From assembly GCF_002192455.1 (NCBI RefSeq), contig NZ_CP021744.1, positions 310,001-374,000 of the forward strand: a stretch of 64,000 nt of DNA, written 5' to 3'. Shown one piece after another: positions 49,396 to 57,648 of this stretch; position 1 is the stretch's first letter; each line of letters begins with the position of its first letter. The position numbers and the translations under genes were made by a program. The stretch comes from Streptomyces albireticuli (GTDB lineage Bacteria > Actinomycetota > Actinomycetes > Streptomycetales > Streptomycetaceae). A model generated the notes under the pieces. That model did not search any database. It was given only the letters and a program-made list of their open reading frames with translations, and was not told where the DNA came from.

Positions 49396-50001
49396 ATGCA
49401 ATTCGGAAGATCCATAGCCCTCCTGCTCGGCGCCGGTGCGCTGGCCCTCACCAGCGCGTGCTCGTCCTCCTCTCCGGACTCCGGCAAGGGCGACGGCGCA
49501 CCGTCGAAGACCGCGGCGTCCGGTGCCGCCTCCGCCGGGCTCGGGGCGGCGGAGCTTCAGGAGCGTTGGTGGAACTGGGCGGGTACGGCGCCCGGGAGCG
49601 CGAACCCCGTCGACGACGAGGACGGCCACCTGTGCGGTGACCGGCAGGCGTCCGACGTCTGGTTCCTGGCCGGCACGCACGGCGGGCCCGCGACCCGGAC
49701 CTGCAAGCTGCCCTCCGGAATCCTGGTGGCGTTCCCACTGGTGAACCGCATCGCGACGAAGAGCGATTGCGAGACGTTCATGACGTCCGCGAAGGGAAGC
49801 GCCACCCTCGACGGCAAGGCCGTCGAGCCCCAACGCCTCGACGCCACGCCCATCAAGGACAACGGCCCCGGCGCCATGGCGTGCGGTCTGTGGGTGCGGT
49901 TGGGCCCCCTGTCCCCGGGGGAGCACACGTTGAGCTTCGAGGGGTCCTCGGGCACGTTCTCCACCTCGGTGGACTACCGGCTCGAAGCCGGCGGCCGCTG
50001 A
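49396..50001 (+). CDS. Lipoprotein of unknown function
   Basis: ATG 49396 (TTG 49390 also possible) gives about 201 residues. The signal peptide ends in the lipobox LTSAC, near Cys22, followed by a Ser/Gly/Ala linker. The mature domain has ELQERWWNWAGTAPGSANPV, a Cys in HLCGDRQASDVWFLAGTHGG, then TCKLPSGILVAFPLVN and MACGLWVRLGPLSPGEHTLSFEG. This is the pattern of a conserved Streptomyces cell-surface protein family of unknown function. Two or more disulfides are likely. No operon partner is evident. Confidence 0.75.
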   Translation: MQFGRSIALLLGAGALALTSACSSSSPDSGKGDGAPSKTAASGAASAGLGAAELQERWWNWAGTAPGSANPVDDEDGHLCGDRQASDVWFLAGTHGGPATRTCKLPSGILVAFPLVNRIATKSDCETFMTSAKGSATLDGKAVEPQRLDATPIKDNGPGAMACGLWVRLGPLSPGEHTLSFEGSSGTFSTSVDYRLEAGGR

Positions 50002-50172
50002 CGCCGACTTCGGAGGGACTTGGCCGCCCCCTTCGTCGTACGGCCGCAGCCGCAGGCGCCCGGGACGGGGCCCGCGTGCCATGTTGACCCGGCCGGGTCG
50101 AGGTCGCGAGACTCTGTCGCCGGAGACCCCCGGCATCCGTTCCGGGCGGCGGCCGGCTCATTACCAGGGGGC

Positions 50173-50943
50173 ATGGTGGCGACAGGACAGGTCATTCCGC
50201 ACGAGGTACAGGGCACGGGACCGGTACACGCCCTGCTGCTCCACAACTGGTTCGGCGACCGCACGAGCTACGACCCGCTGCGCGCGCACCTGAACGGGGA
50301 CGCCTTCAGCTACGCGTTCCTCGACTGCCGCGGATACGGCGAGGCGAAGGAGCTCGACGGCGCCTTCACGATGGAGGAGGTCGCCGCGGACGCCTTCGCC
50401 GTGGCCGACCACCTCGGCTGGGAGACGTTCTCCGTCGTCGGCCACTCCATGGGCGGCAAGGCGGCGCAACTGATGCTGCTGGAGGCCCCGGAGCGCGTCA
50501 CGTCGGTCATCGGTATCTCGCCGGTGGCCGCGTCCGGCTTCCCCCTCGACGCCGAGGGCCGGAAGCTGTTCACCGGCGCCGCGGAGAACCCCGGCAACCG
50601 CGGGGCCATCATCGAGCACACCTCCGGCGGGCGGTACGACAAGGCCTGGCTGGACACCATGGTGAGCCACTCGGTGGAACGCTCGTCGGCGACCGCGTTC
50701 CGCGCGTACCTGGACTCCTGGTCCGGCGACGACTTCCACGAGCGGGTGCGGGGCAACCCGGCCCCGGTGCTCCTGGTCGTCGGCGCGCACGACCCGGCGC
50801 TGGGCGCCGAGGCCATGCAAGCCACCTGGTTGCAGTGGTACCCGAACGCCGAACTCGAGGTGCTCCAGGACGCGGGCCACTACGCGCCGGAGGAGGCCCC
50901 CGAGGCCCTCGCCGCGGTGGTCGAGCGGTTCCTCGGCCGCTGA
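50173..50943 (+). CDS. Alpha/beta hydrolase
   Basis: ATG 50173 has AGGGGG close upstream and gives 256 residues. ALLLHNWFGDRTSYDPL holds the oxyanion-strand HN in place of HG, GHSMGGKAAQ is the nucleophile elbow (Ser within GHSMGG), LLVVGAHDPALG provides the acid Asp and EVLQDAGHYAPEEAPE the catalytic His. It is a compact cytoplasmic hydrolase of the MhpC/haloperoxidase-like group. The substrate is unknown. The frame is open upstream to 50020 without a ribosome site. Confidence 0.85.
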   Translation: MVATGQVIPHEVQGTGPVHALLLHNWFGDRTSYDPLRAHLNGDAFSYAFLDCRGYGEAKELDGAFTMEEVAADAFAVADHLGWETFSVVGHSMGGKAAQLMLLEAPERVTSVIGISPVAASGFPLDAEGRKLFTGAAENPGNRGAIIEHTSGGRYDKAWLDTMVSHSVERSSATAFRAYLDSWSGDDFHERVRGNPAPVLLVVGAHDPALGAEAMQATWLQWYPNAELEVLQDAGHYAPEEAPEALAAVVERFLGR

Positions 50944-51075
50944 CGGGGGCGTCGGCACTGCCGCCGGCGAGGACGGGCGCGTGGCGGGCACCGCCGTGAC
51001 GGCACGCCGGCCGCCCTTCCGGTCTCCTTCGCCGGTTCCTCGCCGGCGCCCGTCGCACCGGCCCTCGGGAAGCGC

Positions 51076-51105
51076 TTGAGACATGTTCCTCGCGGCCCGT
51101 AGTGT
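51076..51105 (+). promoter_or_regulatory. Candidate sigma-70-type promoter
   Basis: TTGAGA and TAGTGT are separated by 18 bases, 45 bases before the ATG of a 58-residue membrane protein. Both boxes fit the HrdB consensus of Streptomyces reasonably well. Confidence 0.45.
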
Positions 51106-51149
51106 CGACGTGATCACGACGGAGAGACCGCGCACAGGAGAAGGCACGC

Positions 51150-51326
51150 ATGAGCGACCCGCGATCCGCGTCCGGGCCGGCGGTGGGAATCGCGGCGTTC
51201 AACACCGTTCTCACCGCGACGGCCGCCGCACTGAGCTGGAATGACGGCCCCAGCCCGTGGGCGGCGGCCGCGGCGGTCTCGTTCCTTCTCCTGCTCGTGG
51301 TCCTGCGCGGGCGTCGCCGGCACTGA
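51150..51326 (+). CDS. Small two-TM membrane protein, 58 residues
   Basis: ATG 51150 has an AGGAGAAGG ribosome site and reads MSDPRSASGPAVGIAAFNTVL, then a second hydrophobic stretch AAAAAVSFLLLLVVL with a basic end RGRRRH before TGA. The two hydrophobic segments span about residues 12-30 and 37-52. A good promoter-like pair lies upstream. Such tiny membrane proteins are easily missed; function is unknown. Confidence 0.65.
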   Translation: MSDPRSASGPAVGIAAFNTVLTATAAALSWNDGPSPWAAAAAVSFLLLLVVLRGRRRH

Positions 51327-51464
51327 GCGGTTCCGTAGCTCCGCACGTACAGCCCTCAGCAAGAAGTGCCCGAAGGCGCACCTGCGCACAGCCCGGAAAC
51401 CGGTGGCCGTACCCGGCTCAAGGTGTGATCATCGCCCAGGTCGATCACACCTTCCGGAGGCAGA

Positions 51465-52409
51465 ATGCTGTTTCGTCCCGTCACCGACGCCGACATGGAC
51501 CGTGTCGCCGCCTACCCGGCCGACGGTCCCGTCAGCTGGATACCCGAGGAGCGCTTTCGCGGGGAGTGGGCGGACCGCCGGTTCCGTGCCGAGTGGACAT
51601 GGGTGGCCGAGGAGGACGGGGAGATCCTCGCGCGGGCGCTGTGGTGGGGCAGGAGCGACAGCGAGCATCCGGTCGCGCTGGACTGCCTGCACGTGCGGGA
51701 TTCGGTGGACGACCGTGCCGGTGTCGCCGCCGGGCTCCTCGGCGCGGGGCACCGGGCTTTCGAGGCGAACGGCGCCACGGAGAAGCCCCAGTACAACATC
51801 TCGCTGCCGGGTGACTGGCGGGAGGATCCCGCGGCCGCGGCCGCCGTGGCATGGCGCAAGGCGGCCGTGGGGCGGGCGGGACTGACGGAAGAGGTCGAAC
51901 GGCTCCGCTACGAATGGACGCCCGACGCCGGAGTGCCGGAGTCCACCGGAAGGCTCGTCTTCTCGCCCGAGCCGGACGACGAGCGGTTCGTGGAGGTGTT
52001 CCGGCGCATCGCGGCCGGCAGTCTCGACGTCGCCACGCGGCGCGAGCTCGCCACCATGGACGCCGACCGGCAGGCCCGCGAGGACATGGCCTTCTATCTC
52101 GGCTGCCCGGGAAAGCGTGAGTGGTGGCGCCTCGCCCGCACGCCCGACGGCACCCTCGCCGGAATGGCCGTCCCCTCCCGCACGCCGTACCACCCCAACG
52201 TCGGGTACCTCGGCGTGGTGCCGGAGCTGCGCGGTCAGGGGTACATCGACGAGATCCTCGCCGAGATCACCCGCATTCACCACGGCAACGGCGCCCTGCG
52301 CATCACCGCCACCACGGACACGGTGAACACGCCGATGGCCGCGGCCTTCGAGCGGGCCGGTTACCGGAACACCGAGATCCGGCTGGTCTTCGAGGCCCCC
52401 GCCGTGTGA
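51465..52409 (+). CDS. GNAT-family N-acetyltransferase, tandem-domain type
   Basis: ATG 51465 has GGAGG nine bases upstream and gives 314 residues. The C-terminal domain has the acetyl-CoA-binding motif A (NVGYLGVVPELRGQGYIDEILAEITRIH) and motif B (TVNTPMAAAFERAGYRNTE). The N-terminal ~150 residues look like a degenerate second GNAT domain (WVAEEDGEILARALWW, LHVRDSVDDRAGVAAGLLGAGHRAF). Two-domain GNATs of this size in streptomycetes acetylate small amines or act in resistance. The substrate is not predictable. Confidence 0.82.
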   Translation: MLFRPVTDADMDRVAAYPADGPVSWIPEERFRGEWADRRFRAEWTWVAEEDGEILARALWWGRSDSEHPVALDCLHVRDSVDDRAGVAAGLLGAGHRAFEANGATEKPQYNISLPGDWREDPAAAAAVAWRKAAVGRAGLTEEVERLRYEWTPDAGVPESTGRLVFSPEPDDERFVEVFRRIAAGSLDVATRRELATMDADRQAREDMAFYLGCPGKREWWRLARTPDGTLAGMAVPSRTPYHPNVGYLGVVPELRGQGYIDEILAEITRIHHGNGALRITATTDTVNTPMAAAFERAGYRNTEIRLVFEAPAV

Positions 52410-52434
52410 CACCCCCACGACGAGGCGAACGGAG

Positions 52435-52848
52435 TCACGCAGTCCGTTCCGGCGCGATCTCCGCGATCAGATCCTCGACCAGGGACCTGATCCGGTCGCG
52501 GATCGGACGGACGGCGTCGACGCCCTGGCCCGCCGGGTCCTCCAGCTTCCAGTCCAGGTACCTCTTGCCGGGGAAGACCGGGCACACGTCGCCGCAGCCC
52601 ATGGTGATGCAGACGTCGGAGGCCCGGACGGCGTCGGTGGTCAGGACCTTCGGGGTCTCGCCGGCGATGTCGACGCCGACCTCGCGCATGGCCTCGACGA
52701 CCGCCGGGTTGACGCTTCCGGCCGGCGCGGAACCCGCGGAGCGGACCTCGACGCGGTCGCCCGCCAGGTGGGTCAGCCACGCGGCGGCCATCTGGGAGCG
52801 GCCGGCGTTGTGGACACAGACGAAGAGAACGGAGGGCTTCTCGGGCAT
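52435..52848 (-). CDS. arsC: Arsenate reductase ArsC (LMW phosphatase type)
   Basis: The 137-residue protein has the P-loop CVHNAGRSQ with nucleophile Cys11 and a later Cys set in CITMGCGDVCPVFPG (Cys80, Cys85, Cys89). This is the actinobacterial form of thioredoxin- or mycothiol-linked ArsC. It reduces arsenate to arsenite, which the Acr3 pump removes. DWKLEDPAGQGVDAVRPIRDRI is the conserved C-terminal helix entry. It is divergent from arsR-acr3 with a 131-bp shared control region. Start ATG 52848 is followed directly by the P-loop strand. Confidence 0.93.
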   Translation of the reverse strand: MPEKPSVLFVCVHNAGRSQMAAAWLTHLAGDRVEVRSAGSAPAGSVNPAVVEAMREVGVDIAGETPKVLTTDAVRASDVCITMGCGDVCPVFPGKRYLDWKLEDPAGQGVDAVRPIRDRIRSLVEDLIAEIAPERTA

Positions 52849-52957
52849 CGGGGTCTCTCTTGTCTCGCGGAGGGACGGCGACGAGCCGCGCGCGGCAGCC
52901 TCGTATCCGGTGGAGGGACGGCAAGCACGGCATCAGCGTTCACTGGCATCAGCCATC

Positions 52958-52977
52958 ACTGATATGAAAGTATCAGT
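52958..52977. promoter_or_regulatory. ArsR operator ACTGATA-6 nt-TATCAGT
   Basis: A perfect 7-bp-arm inverted repeat ends two bases before the arsR ATG. A second related repeat, ATCAGT-CGAC-ACTGAT, lies at 52988-53003 inside the first arsR codons. Spacing and arms resemble ArsR/SmtB operators and would let the repressor cover both divergent promoters. Confidence 0.7.
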
Positions 52978-52979
52978 CC

Positions 52980-53288
52980 ATGATGACATCAGTCGACACT
53001 GATCTGATCCGGGTTCTCGCGGACCCGCTCAGGCTGAGGATCGTGACCCTGCTCGCCGACGAGACCCTGTGCACCACACACCTGGTCGAGGAGACCGGCG
53101 CCAAGCAGACCAACCTCTCCAACCACCTCAAGGTGCTGCGGGAGGCCGGGGTCGTCGAGACCGAGCCCTGCGGCCGGTTCACCTATTACAGGCTCAAGCC
53201 CGAAGTCATCGCCGCTCTCGCCGGGCAGTTCACCGAACTGGCGGAGCGCGCCCGCGGCGGCGCCGAGCGGAAGAGGTCCTGCCCGTGA
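52980..53288 (+). CDS. arsR: ArsR-family arsenite-responsive repressor
   Basis: The 102-residue protein starts at ATG 52980 (ATG 52983 is possible). No ribosome site exists, so the message is probably leaderless. The winged helix shows DPLRLRIVTLLADETLCTTHLVEETGAKQTNLSNHLKVLREAGVVETE, the ArsR pattern. The classic ELCVCDL metal site is TLCTTHL here with a single Cys31; Cys64 (EPCGRF) and the C-terminal RSCP supply others. The arsenite site therefore uses Cys31 and Cys64 or the C-terminal Cys, unlike E. coli ArsR. Its stop overlaps the acr3 start. Confidence 0.88.
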   Translation: MMTSVDTDLIRVLADPLRLRIVTLLADETLCTTHLVEETGAKQTNLSNHLKVLREAGVVETEPCGRFTYYRLKPEVIAALAGQFTELAERARGGAERKRSCP

Positions 53289-54385
53289 CCCGCGCCGAGG
53301 TCCCCGCCACCACGGGAGACGCCTCGGTCGTCGCGAAGCTCTCCACGCTGGACCGCTTCCTCGCCGTGTGGATCCTCGCCGCCATGGGCCTCGGGCTGGG
53401 TCTGGGGCGTCTGGTCCCCGGCCTGGCCGACGCCCTGGCGGCGGTCGAGATCGGCGGCATCTCCCTGCCGATCGCCGCGGGCCTGCTGATCATGATGTAT
53501 CCGGTGCTGGCCAAGGTCCGCTACGACAGGCTCGACGCCGTCACGGGCGACCGGAAGCTGATGGCGTCCTCGCTGGTCGTCAACTGGCTCCTCGGGCCCG
53601 CGGTGATGTTCGCACTCGCGTGGATCTTCCTGTCGGACCTGCCGGAGTACCGCACGGGCCTGATCGTCGTCGGCCTCGCGCGCTGCATCGCGATGGTCGT
53701 CATCTGGAACGACCTCGCCCGCGGCGACCGCGAGGCCGCCGCCGTCCTCGTGGCCCTGAACTCGGTCTTCCAGGTCATCGCCTTCGGCCTGCTGGGCTGG
53801 CTCTACCTCGACCTGCTGCCGGGATGGCTGGGCCTCGGCGACGGCGAGCACCTCGACATCTCCATGTGGAAGATCGCCTTGAACGTCGTCGTCTTCCTCG
53901 GGGTGCCCCTGCTGGCCGGCTTCCTCACCCGGCGCGCCGGCGAGAAGCGGATGGGCCGCGAGGGCTACGAGCGGCGGTTCCTGCCGAGGATCGGCCCGTT
54001 CGCCCTGTACGGGCTGCTGTTCACGATCGTGGTCCTCTTCGCCCTCCAAGGGAAGACGATCACCTCCCGGCCCGGCGACGTGGCCCGCATCGCGCTGCCG
54101 CTCCTGGCCTACTTCGCGATCATGTGGTTCGGCACCTTCGCCCTGGGCAAGGCCATCGGCCTCGCCTACGACCGCACCGCCACCCTCGCGTTCACCGCGG
54201 CGGGCAACAACTTCGAGCTGGCCATCGCGGTCGCCATCGCCACCTTCGGCGTGACCAGCGGCCAGGCCCTCTCCGGCGTCGTCGGCCCCCTCATCGAGGT
54301 GCCCGTCCTCGTCGCCCTCGTCCACGTCTCCCTGGCCTGGCGCCGGAGGTTCACCGCGCCCGCGCGCGCATCGACCGCGGGGTGA
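53285..54385 (+). CDS. acr3: Acr3-family arsenite exporter
   Basis: GTG 53285 overlaps the arsR stop (GTGA) and gives 366 residues with ten hydrophobic segments. GLARCIAMVVIWNDLARGD holds the conserved Cys of TM4 essential in Acr3, and AAGNNFELAIAVAIATFG is the TM9 signature of the bile acid/sodium symporter superfamily. PVLAKVRYDRL and NSVFQVIAFGLLGWLYL are other Acr3 landmarks. It expels arsenite with the proton gradient. Together with arsC and arsR it forms a complete arsenic resistance set. Confidence 0.93.
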   Translation: MTRAEVPATTGDASVVAKLSTLDRFLAVWILAAMGLGLGLGRLVPGLADALAAVEIGGISLPIAAGLLIMMYPVLAKVRYDRLDAVTGDRKLMASSLVVNWLLGPAVMFALAWIFLSDLPEYRTGLIVVGLARCIAMVVIWNDLARGDREAAAVLVALNSVFQVIAFGLLGWLYLDLLPGWLGLGDGEHLDISMWKIALNVVVFLGVPLLAGFLTRRAGEKRMGREGYERRFLPRIGPFALYGLLFTIVVLFALQGKTITSRPGDVARIALPLLAYFAIMWFGTFALGKAIGLAYDRTATLAFTAAGNNFELAIAVAIATFGVTSGQALSGVVGPLIEVPVLVALVHVSLAWRRRFTAPARASTAG

Positions 54386-54555
54386 ACCGCCCGTACCGCC
54401 CGGGGCCGGGCCGGACCGTCCCACCCGGTTCCCGCGGTCGGCCGAAAGCCGGTGTGACAATCTGCCGTCGCGCCTTCCGCCCGGAGCGGCCGGTCCGACG
54501 CATACTGCGATCAGTGTCCGGGGGCGGAACAGGTGGCCAGGAGGCCTTGCCCGTC

Positions 54556-56037
54556 ATGACGTACGACTCGCTCCCCGCGCGCACGACCCGTCGACGCCTG
54601 CTGTACGTGCTCGCCGCCACGGGCGGACTCACCGTGAGCGGCGGACTCGGCGGCGTCCGCCACGCCGCGGCGGACGCGCGGGCCGTGACGCCCGCCCGGG
54701 CGGCGCCCGTACGGCCGAGGACGCTCCGGCCGGACCGCGCCAAGGCGGACGAGATCCGGGACGAGTTCGTCCACGCCTGGGAGGGCTACAAGCGGCTCGC
54801 GTGGGGCTACGACGAAGTGCTCCCGGTCTCGGGCCGACACCGCGACTTCTTCGCCAAGGGCCACCCGGTCGGCCTGTCGATCGTCGAAGCGCTCGACACG
54901 CTCCACCTCATGGAGCTCGACACCGAGGTCGACCGCTGCGTCTCCTGGATCAAGGACTACCTCCGCTTCGACATCAACGCCGACTTCCAGGTCTTCGAGA
55001 CCACCATCCGGCTGGTCGGGGGCCTCCTCTCGGGCTACCTCGCGACCGGGGAGAAAGCCCTGCTCGACCGCTGCGCCGACCTGGCGGACCGGCTGCTGCC
55101 CGCCTTCACCTCGTCCCGCACCGGCATGCCCTACCGGTACGTCAACCTGCGTACGGGCCGGGTCTCGGGCGCCACGCTGCCGCTGGCCGAGGTCGGCACG
55201 AACATCCTGGAGTTCGGCACCCTGTCCCGGCTCACCGGCGACCTCCGGTACGAGCGGGCCGCCAAGCGCGCCCTGCGGGCCGTCGTCGAGCGGCGGTCGT
55301 CGCTCGACCTGCTCGCCTCGCGCATCAACGTCGAGAGCGGCCAGTGGGCCGACCGGGCGGGCATCGCCGTGGACCCTCCGGCGGACTCGTTCTACGAGTA
55401 CCTGTGGGGCGCGTGGGTGATGTTCCGCGACGAGGACTGCCGGGACTGGTTCCGGATGTTCGCCGCCGCGATGAAGAAGCACCAGGTGGAGTGGGTCGAC
55501 GGGCTGCTGTGGTTCAAGCACGTCGACTTCCGTACCGGAGCCCTGCTCAACAGGCGCCAGTCCGCGCTGTCCGTCGCCGTCCTGCCGGTCGGCGGGGACG
55601 ACGAGCTGGCGGCGGACTACTACAAGTCGTGGACGGCGGTCCTCGACAAGTACGACGTCATCCCCGAGGAGATCGACTACCGGCGGCTCACGGCCGTGAG
55701 CCCCGGCAACGCGCTGCGCCCCGAGTACGCGAACTGCGCCTTCCAGCTGTACTGGGAGACCGGCGACTCCTACTACCGCACGACGGCCTGGCGCTACTTC
55801 CAGAACCTCAAGGAGTACCACCGTGTGCGGGACGGCTACACCGTCGTCACCGACGTCACCCGGCGCCCGATGCGGAAGGGCGACCACTGCCCGGCGTACG
55901 TCTTCGCCGAGAACTTCAAATGGCTCTACCTCACCTTCTCCAGCACCCCGCGCTTCGACTACGCCCACGGGTACCTCAGCACGGAGGGGAAGGTCCTGGA
56001 GGGACTGCGGCGGAACGGGGCCACGGGGGACGACTGA
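54556..56037 (+). CDS. Secreted GH47-like alpha-mannosidase
   Basis: ATG 54556 follows AGGAGG and gives 493 residues. The N-terminus RTTRRRLLYVLAATGGL fits a Tat signal (twin Arg, weakly hydrophobic core). The body matches glycoside hydrolase family 47: DEFVHAWEGYKRLAWGYDEVLP, SIVEALDTLHLMELDTEVDR, FETTIRLVGGLLSGYL, LAEVGTNILEFGTLSRLTGD, PPADSFYEYLWGAW and AENFKWLYLTFS, in that order. GH47 enzymes remove alpha-1,2-mannose and are mostly eukaryotic; bacterial members are few. It should act outside the cell on mannans or glycoproteins. The start is chosen because the Tat motif follows it directly. Confidence 0.85.
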   Translation: MTYDSLPARTTRRRLLYVLAATGGLTVSGGLGGVRHAAADARAVTPARAAPVRPRTLRPDRAKADEIRDEFVHAWEGYKRLAWGYDEVLPVSGRHRDFFAKGHPVGLSIVEALDTLHLMELDTEVDRCVSWIKDYLRFDINADFQVFETTIRLVGGLLSGYLATGEKALLDRCADLADRLLPAFTSSRTGMPYRYVNLRTGRVSGATLPLAEVGTNILEFGTLSRLTGDLRYERAAKRALRAVVERRSSLDLLASRINVESGQWADRAGIAVDPPADSFYEYLWGAWVMFRDEDCRDWFRMFAAAMKKHQVEWVDGLLWFKHVDFRTGALLNRRQSALSVAVLPVGGDDELAADYYKSWTAVLDKYDVIPEEIDYRRLTAVSPGNALRPEYANCAFQLYWETGDSYYRTTAWRYFQNLKEYHRVRDGYTVVTDVTRRPMRKGDHCPAYVFAENFKWLYLTFSSTPRFDYAHGYLSTEGKVLEGLRRNGATGDD

Positions 56038-56106
56038 GCCTTCGCGGCGTCCGGGGGCCGGGCCACGCCGGAAAGCCGGCTCCTCAAGACACCTCCCGGC
56101 TCTCTG

Positions 56107-56844
56107 TCACCGTCCGAGGACAGCACCGCCGTTGCTGTCGAGGAACTCGCCCGTGATGTGACGGGCCTCGGGTGAGGCCAGGAAGGCGACGGCCTCGGCG
56201 ATGTCCGCGGGCTCGCCCACGTCACCGACGAGGGTCCGCGCCCGCCGCCCGGCGAGCTCCGCCTCGTCGGCGGGGCCGCCGGAGAAGCCGGTGCCCGCGA
56301 CGAACCCCGGCACCACGACGTTGGCCGTGGCACCGCGCGGCCCCAGTTGCCGCGCGAGCGTGTGGTTCCAGGCCAGCAGGGCCGCCTTGGCGGCGCCGTA
56401 CGCGCCGCCGCCCCGCAGGGCGGCTGCGGAGCCGACGGTGACCACGCGGCCGCCGGGCCGGGCGAGGCGGGGCAGCAGGGCCTCGGTGAGCAGGACCGCG
56501 GGCATGACGTTGCTGTCGAAGACCCGCCGCCAGTGCTCGGCGACCTCCTTGAGGCCCCCGGCCGGGGCGGGGCCGCCCCGGCCGCCCGCGTTGTGCACCA
56601 GCACGTCGACCTCCGCCGGGAGGTCGTCGCGCGCCCGCTCGACCTCCGCCGGCACCGACAGGTCGACCGCGACGGCCCGTACGGGGTGGGCGCCCTCGAT
56701 CTCCCGTGCCGCCGCGCGCAGGACCTCCGCCCGGCGTCCGAGTACGGTCACCCTGTCGCCCTGCCGGGCGAACCTTTCGGCGACGGCCCGGCCGATGCCG
56801 ATACCGCCACCGCTGACCACCACGATGCGTCCTGCCCCACCCAT
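56107..56844 (-). CDS. Short-chain dehydrogenase/reductase
   Basis: ATG 56844 has GGAGGGG upstream and gives 245 residues. The nucleotide-binding motif is SGGGIGIGRAV (11-21), NAGG is at 85-88 and the catalytic residues are Ser139, Tyr149 and Lys153 (YGAAK). The C-terminal HITGEFLDSNGG is the usual SDR end. It is a classical SDR that oxidises alcohols or reduces ketones with NAD(P)(H). The first Thr of TGxxxGIG is Ser, common in the family. The substrate is unknown. Confidence 0.87.
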   Translation of the reverse strand: MGGAGRIVVVSGGGIGIGRAVAERFARQGDRVTVLGRRAEVLRAAAREIEGAHPVRAVAVDLSVPAEVERARDDLPAEVDVLVHNAGGRGGPAPAGGLKEVAEHWRRVFDSNVMPAVLLTEALLPRLARPGGRVVTVGSAAALRGGGAYGAAKAALLAWNHTLARQLGPRGATANVVVPGFVAGTGFSGGPADEAELAGRRARTLVGDVGEPADIAEAVAFLASPEARHITGEFLDSNGGAVLGR

Positions 56845-56994
56845 CGGCCCCTCCACGCTCTGCCTTCTCGGACGTGACCCCCGTCCCTCCCCCGCCTTGT
56901 CACCGACGGACAGTCCGGGTGCGGGCCGTCCGAACGTACAGGTCCGGGACACCCGCCTCGGCAGCGGCACCCCCAAAGGCCCGCGGGGGCGCCC

Positions 56995-57441
56995 CTATCG
57001 GGAGGCGAACGCCGATCGCACCCGCTTGCTGTTCACGATCAGGACGACACCGGCCAGCAGCACCCCGCACACGCCCTGTTCGATCTTCAGCCACACCGGG
57101 AACGCGCCGGGCAGCGCGATGACGGCCGCGATGACCACCAGCATGACGCCCGAGGCCAGCCGCAGCCGGAGGTAGGAGCGGCTGTGGCCGCGGGCCGCCC
57201 GGGTGACGAAGGAGGCCATGAGCAGGGAGGTGGCCACGACGACGCCCGCCCGGACCCGGACGGCGTCGGTCACGATGTCGTGGTGCTTGCGCAGCAGGAT
57301 GATGGCGACGAGTGTCAGCAGGCTGAGGCCGGCGTAGGAGCCGACGAGTAACTTGGCGCCGCGGAACGCCTTCCGGGTGCGCGGATGGTCGAGGCTCGCA
57401 TGGGGGGAACGGTCGGCGGGGTGCGTCCTGCGCGGGCTCAT
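56995..57441 (-). CDS. Four-TM membrane protein of unknown function
   Basis: ATG 57441 has AAGGATCC upstream and gives 148 residues. After a basic N-terminus (MSPRRTHPADRSPHAS) four hydrophobic segments are seen: LLVGSYAGLSLLTLVAIILL, VRAGVVVATSLLMASFV, LASGVMLVVIAAVIALPG and VCGVLLAGVVLIV. Short cationic loops lie between them. It resembles small membrane proteins of actinobacteria without known function. It lies 150 bases upstream of the SDR gene on the same strand. Confidence 0.72.
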   Translation of the reverse strand: MSPRRTHPADRSPHASLDHPRTRKAFRGAKLLVGSYAGLSLLTLVAIILLRKHHDIVTDAVRVRAGVVVATSLLMASFVTRAARGHSRSYLRLRLASGVMLVVIAAVIALPGAFPVWLKIEQGVCGVLLAGVVLIVNSKRVRSAFASR

Positions 57442-57648
57442 GGGGATCCTTTCTCTCTCCTGCGCCGCCGCTCTCGGCGGCCGTTCCAGGATCCGGCCCG
57501 CCCGCGCTTCGTTCATCGTTCACCTGAACGAGACATGACCCCTGCCGGTTTCAGGGGTCTGCCGGGGCCGCCCGTAATGGATCTGACCCGATACCGCCAG
57601 GGTCCCCTCAGGGATCCGGAACCCCGGGCACCGCGCCGGGTACGCGCT

